This document shows positions 1-11,042 of a DNA stretch of 64,000 bases, piece by piece. How positions within the stretch are numbered: position 1 is the stretch's first letter; each line of letters begins with the position of its first letter. The notes under the pieces are model-generated. The model was given only the letters and a program-made list of their open reading frames with translations, had not been told where the DNA came from and searched no databases. The stretch is from Fagopyrum homotropicum. Lineage: Eukaryota; Streptophyta; Magnoliopsida; Caryophyllales; Polygonaceae. A program made the translations under genes and the position numbers. The stretch is taken from the NCBI GenBank assembly GCA_033239125.1, contig BSWB01000005.1:16421447-16485446 (forward strand), in the 5' to 3' direction.

Positions 1-1304
1 AACGACACGAATTAGAGGTTTTAAAGTTTGACCACGGTAAAAGAGGAAGCATTGAATCAAGAAGAAGGTAAGGTGTCATGGAAGTAGTACGTAAACGGGA
101 GTATATAGAGGATGTAGGGTATGAAATGGATGATATGTTACCGCGGGCAAGAGATAAGTCAAGTTTCTAGACTCACACGGAAGAGACATGATGGCTATGG
201 CGTGAAAGAGAGGACCTAGATTAGGGAAACGTTACAAGCTTAGAGTTATGAAGTTAGTGTGGGTGGAGTTATGAGTTGGACACTTCAGTGATGTTGGTAG
301 GGGGCATATTAGCCTAGCGTTCTTCACAAGGCATACCGGTACGGTTGTGTACCAAGGGATGTATAAGGTGACCAACAAGAGTAGGAGAAGATAGAAGTTT
401 TGAAGTTTGATGTCGATGTGATATGTACAAGAAGTACATGAATAATTGAGGTTAGAGTCTCTACGGTCGGATTGACGTTACATAAGAAAATAATTTAGGT
501 TCTACACCTACTCGAAGAAATGGTGCAATTTTATATATTATACGAAGAACGGTTCCCACATGTTGGGATGTCATAGAAGTAAAGAAGATAAGGTCAATTG
601 TTTTGAAGCATGGTTTAGTCATGTAGGTTGGATCCTTATGGTAGCACATAAGTGGGAAACCTTAGAAGATTTTTAGAATCATGTCATCAAAGAGGGAAGA
701 TGAAATTAAGTTAAATGAATAATTAAATAAGGCTACAATAGTCAGAAGACTCGATCAAGCCTCTCGAGTTCAAGAGATGAAGGATCTTTGAAAGAGGAAG
801 GTAAACATTGTAGCTAAAGATGGAGCAATGCACGTATTTGAAGGACGTTGCCCCAACAGATCGGGATAGACCATTAGTACCATGATCAACTATAAAGTAT
901 TAGGACAAGATTGTTCAGTTATTCGATACGTGACGGGATGAGAAAAGATAAAACCTTAGATATCACGTATTTCAATATGTCAGAATGTGGAATTTTTCAC
1001 TAAGGTCGAGCTTGATTTAACTCTGATGTCCAAGGCACCGTATAGAATAACACTTGTGCAGAGACATGAGTTGTGGAAGCAAGTGAAGGAGGAATTGCAA
1101 GAACTTAGTGATAAGATTTCATTAGATTTAGTAAAATGTTATGGAGAACTCCGAATGCTATCTTGAAATCCTAATTTGAAGTTCATATTAGAATATATCT
1201 TAAACTCTTGATTTGAAGTGGTTATGGTGAGAACACCAGTTTGCGAAAAGAGAGACGATTATCTCCACTTGTACATAAATTACCGTTAGCCGAACAAGGT
1301 AACA

Positions 1305-1550
1305 ATGAATAACTTGTATCCCTCACTACAGATAGATGATCTACGCGACCGGTTGCAAGGGTTGACAGTCTCTTCTAAAATTTATTTAAGGTCTGATTGT
1401 CACCAATTGAGAGTTCGGGATCAGGATATTGCAAATACGACATTCCGTACAAGGTATGGGCACCATGAGCCTGTCGTGATGTCATTGGGCTTACTAATGT
1501 CCCGTATAAGATATTTTGGTCTACTCTCGAAGAAGAGAGAAGTAGTATGA
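1305..1550 (+). pseudogene. Reverse transcriptase fragment of Gy-1
   Basis: This 81-codon open stretch reads like the fingers/palm part of a chromovirus reverse transcriptase. It keeps the blocks IDDL, LRSDCHQLRVRDQDI and FRTRYGHHEPVVM, which line up with residues 653-703 of the Gy-B polyprotein. The family pattern LRSGYHQLRV has become LRSDCHQLRV, and MPFGLTNAP has become MSLGLLMSR. The catalytic F/YxDD segment that should follow about 25 residues later is missing. It is a relic, not a gene. Confidence 0.85.
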
Positions 1551-2530
1551 CAGTTGGCTCGGGATGGCAAACCCCGAAGGATGGGGAAGAAGTTACAAGT
1601 TTGCTTAGATGTGTTGGCCACTACCGGATTTGTGGAGAGATTTTTCCAAAGCAACACCACCTATGCTAACCTACTCCGGATGGCAATGAAGTAGTGAGTA
1701 GGACGAAGATTGACAATAGAATTCTTGAGAGTTAAAAGGAGATTCACTGGTGCAACTGTTTTGAAACTTCCTTTAGGTATGATAGGTTTGAAGGGTACAA
1801 GTGATTCTCCAAGACATGGTCTTGATTGGGTATTGAGGAACGATGTAAAAGTAATAGCATACGTGTCATGTTAATCGAAGCAATGTCAATTTAAGTACTT
1901 TCTTCATTCCTTAGAGCTTGCAACAAGAATTGATGAAATGGAAACTTGATGTTTGGTTTGACAAGAACTAAAGCCAACAGTGTAAAATTGGAAGTTCGAT
2001 CTTCTTTGATAGAGAAATAAAAGGGAAAATAATGGAGATGTTGCATCGAAACCGAGAAGGAAGCTGAGTTCCGATATTTTGACCATTTTGAGATCCTAGC
2101 ACGAGTTGGAAAAGTGTCTTATAAGTTGGCGTTGCCGCCAAGAGTAGAGGGGGTTCACCCGGTGTTTCATGTGTATCAATCTATGAAGTACAGTTATGGC
2201 TCGAGAAGCTTTGCGGTCTTAATGAGTTAGTGGCGTCATGTAGAGCCGATGAGGCTACTTAGGAGACAAATGGTAGCATATTTGGTTGGGTTTTACGCGG
2301 ATCTAGTAACATCGATAGAATCGTTGGGTTAGACCTACTTCTTCTCTTGGTTGAGTTATGTGCATGTGTGAAGTTATATGTAGTTTTTCCCCGTGCGGGA
2401 ATGTGCTATATGTTTTGATATATCTTGTAGTGGTAGTTCAAGTAGTTTACGTGTAGATTAGAAAGTCTTAGCCTTCTTAGTGTGAGATTTCATACCTCGG
2501 CCTTACGAATCGAGAAGTTTGACGAATTGC

Positions 2531-2567
2531 AAGTTTCGGGACGAAACTTGTTTTTAGGAGGATCTAA
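2531..2567 (+). promoter_or_regulatory. 3' palindrome and polypurine tract of Gy-1
   Basis: The perfect inverted repeat AAGTTTCG-GGA-CGAAACTT (2531-2549) is followed by T5 and the purine-rich AGGAGGATC just before the LTR's TG. In LTR retrotransposons the polypurine tract primes plus-strand DNA synthesis. The palindrome recurs at the same place in Gy-A, B, C and D. Confidence 0.75.
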
Positions 2568-5428
2568 TGTAACGCTCCAAAATTTTGGCGCGATTTCGAG
2601 TTTTGTTTTTATTATTTTTATCGATATTTTATTAGATTGAATATTTTATTAAAAGTATTTTAAGACGTAAAATATGTTTTCCAAGTATTTTTATATTTTT
2701 GATACATTTACGTGTATCCGTCTTTTTAATTTTCGGAAAAGCCGGAAGAGTTTTCAGATTTGAAAATCCCGATCCGAATGTTTCGATCGAGTTTATTTAA
2801 TCTTCGATGTCATGTTTAATTAATTATATTTTTTATTTTTATTTCTACTTTCCCTTTACTTTCTTTCTTTTTTATCTTTTTCTTCCTCTTTGACCCTTCA
2901 CTTCCCCGACCTCTCGATCTGTGCAGCACCGCCTATGACTGTTGCAGCCTAGCCTGACTCCCTCCTCTCCATTACCCTCCCTTCTCCCCAAGTAAGCAAC
3001 CAATGGCTCCCCTGCATCCTTTCTCTCCCCGCTCACCTCACCCAACTTCATCTCCCTTCTGTAAGCTCAACAGCAACCACCACAACCTGCAAATCTCAAC
3101 CTCCTCGTGACTGCTTCGCCTCCATCTCGCAACCGGAGCCCTTGTCGAGCCTGCCACCGGAATAAAAAAAAAGGAGCCACACCACCAGCCCTGTCGAGCC
3201 TCGCACCGGTGCGTATTGCCGCCTCCGATCCTTTCTCCTCCTGCGCAACCCTGCCCCAGTGAGCCCTGCTGCCGTCGATCCCACCGAAGGGCCCTCGCCA
3301 CTGGCGACCACCACCTCTCATCTGGCCGCCTTGTTGAAACCACCTCTAGAGCCACCTTCTTCCCTCCCTTCCCTCTCTGCACCGCCGCCGGAGCCTCTGC
3401 GCAGCCCTCCTCTGCTCTTGTGTACTCGCCGGACTGCAACCTGCATCCCCACTATCGCGCCGGAGTGGCCCCACCCTGCCTTCGCCGCCTCGTCGTAGCC
3501 GGAGATGGAATGGCCGCCAGTGCCACTGCCAGCCTTGCCTTCCTTTTCGCGTGATAGCTCCCTCAAATGGTGAAATGAAACCCTCATTCTTATCCAGCGG
3601 GCCTCCCTCTTATTTTGGTTAATTACAAAACTGGCCCATATTTTGTTTCTGCATAATCTATCCATATTTTTGGAATGTATCAAATATGCCCTGTTGTTTT
3701 ATATAATTATAGTTTTGGCCCTATGTTTTGGAAATGTGCAGATTTGCCCTTGCAAATAAATTAGAGATTTGGCCTAAAGTTTATTTTCGAAAAAATGGCC
3801 TAAGTTTCTTGAGTTCCATATTAATGGCTTGGAGATTTAATTGCGGATTTTGACCTATGTTTATATAATTGTATTTGTTCCCGGAAAATGTTTTTACGAG
3901 TTTTAACCTTGGTTTTGAAAACGAGTTTTCATTAGAATATTTTATGCGTTAAATCTTCCTTTCAAATTTGGCGTTTAGCTAAATTTATTTAGCCTTGGTT
4001 TTAGGTCCGGAAGCGCCCCGATAAAGACCTAACGAGTCCAAGTTCGTCATCCGTCTTTTGACGTCATATGAGTACCTCCTTCCTCGATATTGTTATGTTT
4101 AGTATTAGTATCATGCTAGGTTGGATCTAGCATAATCTAGTGAGAATGCCAAGTAGTGGCTTTGAACCTTAGGTGAGTTTCGAGGATTTGATATTGTTTG
4201 ATGAATTGATGTTGATTCTAAGCTTAAGGAGTTGATATAATCTTGTGAGGTTGATTATGGCTTTAAGTGTGGGTTGAGTTGTGAGAATTTAGGGGTTTAG
4301 GTTGTATGATTGTTGAGGTTGTGGACTAGAACGAGAGTTTCCTAGTGGTGTTGTGAGTTATGATCTTGCGAGATCCGAGGGTTTAGAAGTCTTAGGACTT
4401 CTAGCTTTTGTTGAGTGTGATGTGAGCATGAGGGATTCTAGGATGCGGTCCTAGAATTGAGAGTCAAATGGTCTTGTGTAGATCATTTGTATAGAAGTCT
4501 AAGACTTCTAATGTGAGTGGATTGTTGTTGATATAGTTATATTCTTGTGAGCAGGTTATGGGCTTCCTCCCTAAGGAAGCGAGAGTGTTGTGAGTTGAGT
4601 GTGATGACGAGGTAAGTCTTCGGACTTACTTAGCTCGTATTCTTGGTATTAGCATTATTGTGTGTTGGGTGGTGTGTGTTTATTATTTTACTGTTTATAA
4701 CAACTAAACCGGAAATAGGATTACCGACCTTTATATTATTTGCCCCAAGTGTATGATAACGGGCGGTGACATCACTGTCTGGCTCCCCGTGAGAGCTAGG
4801 GGGATCTCGGCGACTGGCCCGTGTTGGTTAGACGGTCGGAGGCATCCGAACCGTTCCATTGCCGGAAGAAGGGACCGAGGCGAGTTTTGGAGGATTCTCG
4901 TGTCACAAAAGAAGTTGAATTATAACGGGATATGACTTAATAATAATAAAGATAATAAACCGGATTTGTGTGTTTCTGAGTATGTCGTGTGACTATGATG
5001 ATTTACTTGTGTTTGTGCCTTTCCCTTTAATTCTAATGCTTGGAATGTGAGCTAACGGTTTTATACCGATTGTTGTAGATTGCCTTGCAGGTTAGGAAAG
5101 CGGCCGAGAGATCCGGAAGAGTGGGCAGCCGGGGTTCCGTACATTTTAGGAGTGGGTTTTGGTTGGAGTCGGGTTGTGTTTTATTCTTCGTTTATTATGT
5201 TGGTATGCCGTGTGTATGGCGTTTTGATCTTTGGTGTTGTTTATCGGCTGGAGTCTTTTGTTGTTTTCCTTCGGGTTTCTTATCATTTGCATTAAAAGGA
5301 ATTTTGGTTTTGCCTTTATTTGTGCCATGTTGAAAGATCCGGTGAAATTGTTGTCAGGCTAAGGGTCGGGACCCATTGTGAGGTCCCAACCCGTAGCATC
5401 CCGAGTCCCGCGGATTTGGGGTGTTACA
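2568..5428 (+). repeat. 3' LTR of Gy-1 (2861 bp)
   Basis: Starts TGTAACGCTCC and ends GGGTGTTACA. From 5' to 3' it shows an AT-rich start; a GC-rich CCG-laden block (about 2890-3550); a stretch of AT-rich 25-30-nt phrases each ending in GGCCC or similar (3600-3910); a TTTATATAATT TATA-like site near 3860; the intron-like module 4612-5090; and the palindrome GGGTCGGGACCC (5364-5375) near the end. It is related to the Gy-E LTR and to solo LTR F: all have GGCGCG close to the U3 terminus. Overlapping ORFs are incidental. Confidence 0.88.
4612..5090 (+). promoter_or_regulatory. Intron-like module in the Gy-1 LTR
   Basis: Donor GACGAG|GTAAGTC at 4612, branch-like GCTAACGG (CTAAC 5052-5056), pyrimidine-rich spacer, acceptor CCTTGCAG|GTTAGG after 5090. 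The donor lies in a stem GTAAGTC-TTCG-GACTTAC (4612-4629). The same arrangement is in every LTR of the window. Splicing itself is inferred, not seen. Confidence 0.5.
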
Positions 5429-7242
5429 ATAATTGTAGCGTTTGTGCCCGTGATTATAAATTTGTAGTACCCAAAAACATCACAAGCAAAAGGTAGTATT
5501 ATCTCGGATCTCACCCTAAATAGGTTTGATTTTTATCGAACCGGTCTCAAACCGACTCAACATATTTTCTTTTAACATCTTTAAGCCCTAATTTTATTTT
5601 CAGATTATTTCATTTGAGTAAATTTACCTTTATTGGATAAACATTTCATAGATAAGTTGTCATTATCCATTCATCTTTTCACCATTAGTTGTTTTCTACA
5701 AAACATGTTAGTAATTTATAGAGGCTTTCATGTATGGAATCCCACACCACTTTTTGACTCTTATGTTAATGACACACTAGTATTGCTATCATTCGAGAAG
5801 GGTATCAAGTATACATATACATTCAACTAAGTTGTGACTAGAAAGTATTGATCTAGATCCCCTCGGCAGCTGCCAAGAAATTAATTATTTAAATATCATA
5901 CCATCTAAGTTGCATTTGCTAGTTTCCCAATAAGTGATTTGTAACCATGAATTTATCTTTATAAACTTGATACAAATATTTTACGACTACAAAAATCATA
6001 TGTACAAATAAAATGTAATATAGTGAAAGAAATAAGTATAACTATACTTCAGATTTTTTAAGGTTCTGTTTTTTTAATAAATTTAAAATTCTCAATTGCT
6101 AAAAAGCGATCCAATTATGGTTTATCATAAGGTTATATTTTTACATTTTGTTTTGTATTGTTAACTATTGGTCATTATTAAAAATGAAGCTTCATATAAA
6201 CTATAAAAAGCTTTATTGTGACGTTGTTCGTAAAACAAAATGACACTATCTTGTTATCCTTTGACCAATCTTTTCTGTTGGTCATCCAACCTATGTTATC
6301 CTTTGACTCGCTTAACCAACAAGATAATTTAGCATGTGAAAATCACCAAATTTGTTAGGATGATATAAGCACATATATAGATTTTTCAAAAAAAAAAAGA
6401 ATTCGTTGACAAAAAAGAGGAAGAAAAAAACGAAGAAATCATTAGATAAAAAATTATTTATTGTGTAATTTTTTTTTTATTTTCCTATGCATTGAAAAAA
6501 ATAATTAAAAATAGAAACTTTTCAAATTAAACTTTTAATTTCCATTATTAATAGAGTACAATAATTTTAACTTAATTACTCTAAAAACGTTGTTATAAGG
6601 TAAAAGAGTAACAAATTTATTATTTCGAATCATCTCTTTTTCTACAATCTAAGAATTATTTTGTGGTATTTCTCAATTTATACAAAGGTTTGGAGTGTGT
6701 TGTGTGCAAAGATGTAGCGGTAGAGGTTGAGGCAGGAATATCCTTTAAGGAAGAGGCAATGGTAAAGTCTAGTTTAAATACAAACGCTCTGTGAGAGTAT
6801 CTTAAAAAAAATAACGTTTAAGACAGTAATAACTAAAAATACTTACAAAACACCCTTATGGCATTAAATTGCTAAACGTTATCTCTACTAATATTGTTTT
6901 AGTATTTTTAAACGTAGGTGTAATTATCATGGAAACAACATGTTTTTGATCCTGATAAGTATTAAATTGCTTGCCACTAATGTTCTTTGTATGTGTAGGT
7001 TATAAACATAATTTACCCTATTATTATCTTTATAAATTTCCTTTTATTATATTTAATACTAAAGTCATTATGAGATTTCCTTGTTATATGTTTCAATTAA
7101 ATATATTGTCACTAATAGTCTTGTTTTTTGTCATGGACTATAGAGTTACAATATTATTTCGTAAATCGAAGCCACTATAGTTGGTGGACATTATGAGGCG
7201 ACAAAAAATAGCACAAACTCAAGATTGAACATGATCTTGGAC

Positions 7243-7248
7243 TATAAA
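7243..7248 (+). promoter_or_regulatory. TATA box of GIR1-like copy 1
   Basis: TATAAA in the context TTGGACTATAAATCAAC. Transcription would be expected about 30 nt downstream, near 7275, which leaves a short leader before the ATG at 7314 and argues against the ATG at 7275. The same box is at 51392-51397, 53804-53809 and 56204-56209 in the other units. Confidence 0.55.
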
Positions 7249-7313
7249 TCAACTTCATCAACTACTTCATCACAATGATCAAGGAAAAAACGCTCTTACT
7301 CACAACCTTCGCA

Positions 7314-7556
7314 ATGAACCCCAACAACAATGTTAAGAGTGAAAAGGATGCTTCACCACCGCAACAAGGTGGTAGTCAACCCAAATCCAACGAGAACCCG
7401 AGGGTTGAAGAATCCATTGGAGTGGAGGATATAGAAGATATATTTGTGGTGATGGGCTGTGCTAGATGCCATATATATTGTATGGTATGTAAGAAAACCC
7501 CAAAGTGTGTACAATGCGGCTCCACAAACCTGATTTTTATTCCCCCAGCGAAATAA
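7314..7556 (+). CDS. GIR1-like zinc-ribbon small protein, copy 1
   Basis: 80 residues: a hydrophilic, Asn/Pro/Gln/Ser-rich N-terminal half, an acidic link (ESIGVEDIEDIF), then a zinc ribbon with CARC near residues 46-49 and CVQC near 63-66. The pattern GCxRCxxYxM...PKCxxCxST is that of the plant GL2-interacting repressor (GIR1) family, whose members recruit corepressors and are about 100-120 aa. The EAR motif (LxLxL) that family carries at its N-terminus is not visible here, so this may bind a partner without repressing. I chose the ATG shared by all copies; copy 1 alone has an in-frame ATG at 7275 (93 aa), which sits where transcription should start. Copy-specific residues are Cys in MVCKK and Val in CVQC. 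Family assignment is by motif recognition only. Confidence 0.72.
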   Translation: MNPNNNVKSEKDASPPQQGGSQPKSNENPRVEESIGVEDIEDIFVVMGCARCHIYCMVCKKTPKCVQCGSTNLIFIPPAK

Positions 7557-7838
7557 TTGTGTGTTGTACGGCCCTCTTATGAAACGTGGTGCTTCCTTTG
7601 TTGCATCATCATTGCTTCATAACATCCTTAAAATTTGGGGTCTTTAATTCATATATTTATTTCATGTCACATCTTTCGTTGATATATCAAGAAGTGCTAT
7701 GACACATGATATTTTATCGTTTTAATTATTACTAAAAGTAGTTCTTTGTCATTTGAAATCAAGGACCTTTTTTTATTTATAGTTATCATTTGAATCTACA
7801 TCTATTGTTTATGTTGAGGTATATCGTCTCAACTAGTT

Positions 7839-7962
7839 ATAATTGTAGCATTTGCGCCCGTGATTATAAATTTGTAGTACCCAAAAACATCACAAGCAAA
7901 AGGTAGTATTATCTCGGATCTCACCCTAAATAGGTTTGATTTTTATCGAACCGGTCTCAAAC
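7839..7962 (+). repeat. Array unit 2, left fragment
   Basis: The first 124 bp of unit 2, cut by Gy-A. CAAAC at 7958-7962 is the target duplication and recurs at 49696-49700, where the unit continues. Confidence 0.93.
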
Positions 7963-8241
7963 TGTAACACCCCAAGTTCTTGGAACTCGGGGAGCTGCTA
8001 GTTAGGACCTCACAATGGGTCCCGACCTTGGTTTAACAACAACTTTACTAGGATCTTACAACAAGGCTCAAATGTAACTAAAAACAATTTCCAAAACATA
8101 ATATTTTTAATGGTATGAAAGTACACATGTGACAGCCTTACAAACATATATAAAGATACATAACATGCATGACGTATGGAAGACTCCCCCGTCCCCATCT
8201 AATGAGTACGTGGACCCGGCTGGCATCCTTTCCGGATCTCT

Positions 8242-8708
8242 CTGCAACTGTCTATCTCTACAGATCTACAACACGGATAAACCGTTAGCTAACAATCCAA
8301 ATATAAGAAGAATAACAATAGCACAAACACACGCAGAAAAATTATAAACAAACATCATGCTGGCACTCAACCGTTTATTATCTATTATTTAAGTGATTCA
8401 CATTATTCAATTTAAGTTGTGGCACGAGAGCTATTAACAGCTCTCGCCTCCGTTCCTTATCCAACTGGGTGTAGGTCTAGCTGACCTCCGCCGGTAGCAT
8501 CACTACAAACCGAGTATGGACTAGTCCCTAAAGAAACCCCCAGCGCTCGCAAGCTAACTGAGCAGAATGCCACCGCCCGTTACTCTTAGGCCAAGTATAG
8601 GTCGGTAAATATTTGTCACAACCTATAACTCTAACATCTCAATAACACACCACTATCATCATTCATGCTCATATTTCGAAGTCAGCTAAGTAAGCCCAAA
8701 GGACTTAC
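8242..8708 (-). promoter_or_regulatory. Intron-like module, Gy-A left LTR
   Basis: On the minus strand: donor ATACCAG|GTAAGTCC, branch-like GCTAACGG, acceptor GTTGCAG|AGAG. The donor stem is GTAAGTCC-TTT-GGGCTTAC with one G-U pair. The matching module in the right LTR is 26712-27178. A second hairpin, CGAGAGCT...AGCTCTCG, lies at 8425-8446. Confidence 0.5.
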
Positions 8709-9236
8709 CTGGTATAAAGCTCGACTCTCTGTAAACCAAACTCGCTCTGTAAACTGTAGCAACTCAGTTGACTGTCAAAGGATATAAGTGCATTAGCACA
8801 CTCCCACTTAATTAGAAGTCTAAGACTTCTAAGATAGAGATCGTATAGTACATAACCAATTACAGTACTAATTTATGGTAAAATGACTATTTTACCCTTG
8901 GTCCCGAAACTCCCAGAATTTCCAAAACTCAAGTCTAAACTTCTATTTGAGACTATAAAGTCATATTCTAAGTCCTAAATTTTAGTTTGGTTACAAAATG
9001 TCACTTTTCTTATTTCCTATTTTCCGAAAGATCGTAAAGGTCCAACTTCGGTTTCAAATATAAAATTCGTAAAAGCTTATAAAAATTCCGAAACAATTCT
9101 CTAGATCATCTATGATGTTCCCTCTTCCTTTAGGAGCAAGAATTTCTCAAAACTGTTCATCCATCATTTTTATAAAAATTTCCAAAGTTGGTTACAACAC
9201 TTGAAGTTTCCTATACTTAGCAAAAATCTGAGTACA

Positions 9237-9925
9237 CTTTGAAAAATCATAACTCCTAAACCACTCACTGGATTTATCCTAAATTTTGATATGTTCTACT
9301 ATAAGATCTTATCTATAATATATCCAAAATTCAAGCCCAACGGATATCGAGAACTTATTCAAAATCATCTCACAAAACAGCATCACTTGCTGTTTTCCCC
9401 AACACTCAGCACATATAAAAACGTCAACTTTGAAACACAATAACTCTCAAACCGTAACTCCGATTCTTCCCAAATTTTAATATGATCTACAACAAGATGT
9501 AAACTATATCATATCAAAAATTCAAGCCTAACAGAGGTCAAAAGCCTATTCTAAACTATCTCAGAAAACAGCATCCCATGCTGTTTTTCTCAACTCAGCA
9601 CATTTATAAAACTGAACTTTGAAACCTCATATCTCTCAAACAATAACATGGATTCCTCTGAAATTTTAGTATGGTCTACTATACTATATCAACTATAACT
9701 TGTCCGAAATTCAAGTCTAACAGAAGTCAATAACCCCTCCAAATTTATTCTACAAAACTGCATCTCAAGCAAATTTCCTCAAACTCAGCACACTTAGAAA
9801 ACTGCATGAGAAGCCAACTTGATAAACTCATATCTCCTAAACAATAACTCAGAATAGGCTCAAATTTCAGTATGTTCTACACTGCAATACCGACAACAAC
9901 ATATCCAAAAATCAGCAATATAGGA
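9237..9925 (-). repeat. ~190-bp imperfect tandem repeats in the Gy-A LTR
   Basis: Four units start near 9237, 9428, 9617 and 9818. Each opens with CTTTGAAA or CTTGATAAA, then CATAACTCCTAAAC-like text, and most include AAAACAGCAT...TGCTGTTTT. The block is missing from the right LTR apart from the start of the first unit. Confidence 0.75.
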
Positions 9926-11042
9926 GGTGTCTAACATACCCAAATCTGAACTCGAAAATGCCTTCTTGTCACTTCTTGAAAACTCGAAAAACAGCACGCA
10001 TCTTTGTTGCTCCCCTATGGCTGTTCTGGGTAGATTTAGGAGATATAAAAAACACTCGTTAGGCATGAATTACTTGGACGAAAATGCAAGGAAGAGAAGG
10101 GTATCAACCTTACCCGACTTGTAGTGTTCGATTGTACCTAGGACAAGCCAATCTCGGTTGTTTAGGTACGTACTTGGGAAGGATGACGGTGGGAGAAGGG
10201 AGCAACAGATCGATCTAGCCCACCTCAATGAGTCACCTACAGTGTGGTCACTGATGCGTCTGGCTGGAAGTTCGAAGAGGGAGAGGAAACTCGTCGCGTT
10301 CCCTAGGCGGTTGCTGCAAAGGTCGACGGAATAGAAGAGGTCGTCGGCTGCAGAGAGAGAGGTCCGAGGCTGGTGTCTTTGAGGGCTGCAACCGGAGATC
10401 CGACGCAAGCTTCTTCGACAGCCACTGGAGAAGGTTAGACGCCGGCGTCTTCGAAGGTTGCAGAAGAAGATTGAGGCGGGAGGGCTTGATTTCTGTAAGG
10501 GGAGAAGCAATATCGTCGCCGGAGGTGCGAGGCAGCGAGGAGATGAGACTGAGAAGGCCGGCGGCTGGTCTACTGCGTAGGCGAAGGAGGAAGGTCCGGT
10601 GCCCAGTCCGCAGTGAAAACGGAAGAGGAAGGTCGTAGCTGCCGGCGTCAATCTGGCGTGTAGAGGATGGGGTGTAGGAGTTAGAGGCGGTTAGGGTAAG
10701 ATGAAGGGAGAAGAGAGGCTGCAAGTGAGGTAGAGAGGCTGGCGTAAATCTGGTTCCACGTAAGGCAGCAAGGAGGGAGGTAGAGAGGCTGCAAGTGCAA
10801 GCACGCCTCTAACCCTAATGGGCCCGGATGGCATGTTTCTGACGAGCCCAGTTGGTATGTCCTGACGGGCCCGTATGGTATGGTTCTCATGTGGTGAAAT
10901 TACCCATATAAAATAACAGAATGTAAAGGAAGTCATGAAATCAAAGTCCCATAAAACGTTAAGGCCACGAAGAAAAAGTCCGAGCCGGTCGAAGTCCGGT
11001 TAAATTCCGAAATAATCGGGATAAAATATTCCGGTTATTACA

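Larger units (their letters stand above)
1..2567 (+). pseudogene. Gy-1 internal region, decayed gag-pol
   Basis: There is no intact reading frame. By reading across to the better preserved Gy-B, the order is: a region matching the start of RT near 1000-1110, the RT core relic at 1305-1550, and a chromodomain-tail relic near 2240-2290 (GATGAGGCTAC followed by GGAGAC). Stretches 330-480 and 1000-1300 match Gy-C 32440-32580 and 32990-33190 closely, and the RT-start region also matches Gy-D. The decay is therefore shared with those elements. This internal region makes no protein as it stands. Confidence 0.8.
1..5428 (+). mobile_element. Gy-1: 3' part of a decayed Ty3/gypsy retrotransposon
   Basis: This element runs in from the left edge. 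It has a degenerate internal region (1-2567), a purine tract and a 3' LTR (2568-5428) that ends in GGGTGTTACA directly against the tandem array; ATAAT at 5429-5433 is the expected target duplication. RT and chromodomain-tail relics identify it as Tekay/Del-type chromovirus. No long ORF survives. Its 5' LTR lies outside the window, so the duplication cannot be confirmed. Confidence 0.88.
5429..7838 (+). repeat. Array unit 1
   Basis: This complete unit begins right at the end of the Gy-1 LTR. From 5429 to 7200 it holds AT-rich sequence with A/T runs and no supported gene. A TATA box (7243-7248) and the GIR1-like ORF follow. Unit 1 has its own variants (for example TGATCAAGG in the leader, giving an extra upstream ATG) compared with units 2-4. 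Confidence 0.93.
7963..11042 (-). repeat. 3' LTR of Gy-A (3080 bp)
   Basis: Plus-strand ends are TGTAACACCCC and GGTTATTACA. Reading on the minus strand it contains a GC-rich block (about 10170-10800), four imperfect ~190-bp tandem repeats (9237-9925) and the intron-like module (8242-8708). Related to the Gy-B LTR at both termini. ORFs over the GC-rich block are not conserved as proteins and are not annotated. Confidence 0.9.

Noticed and set aside
1904..2086. Short minus-strand ORFs inside the decayed gypsy internal regions
   Set aside because: They run against the element's coding strand and show no domain; chance open frames.
5633..5830. 65-codon open stretch repeated in the array units (also 49781 and 56992)
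   Set aside because: It starts with TTG, not ATG, has no recognised domain, and is broken by TAG in units 3 and 4 (about 52342 and 54742). It looks like non-coding unit DNA.
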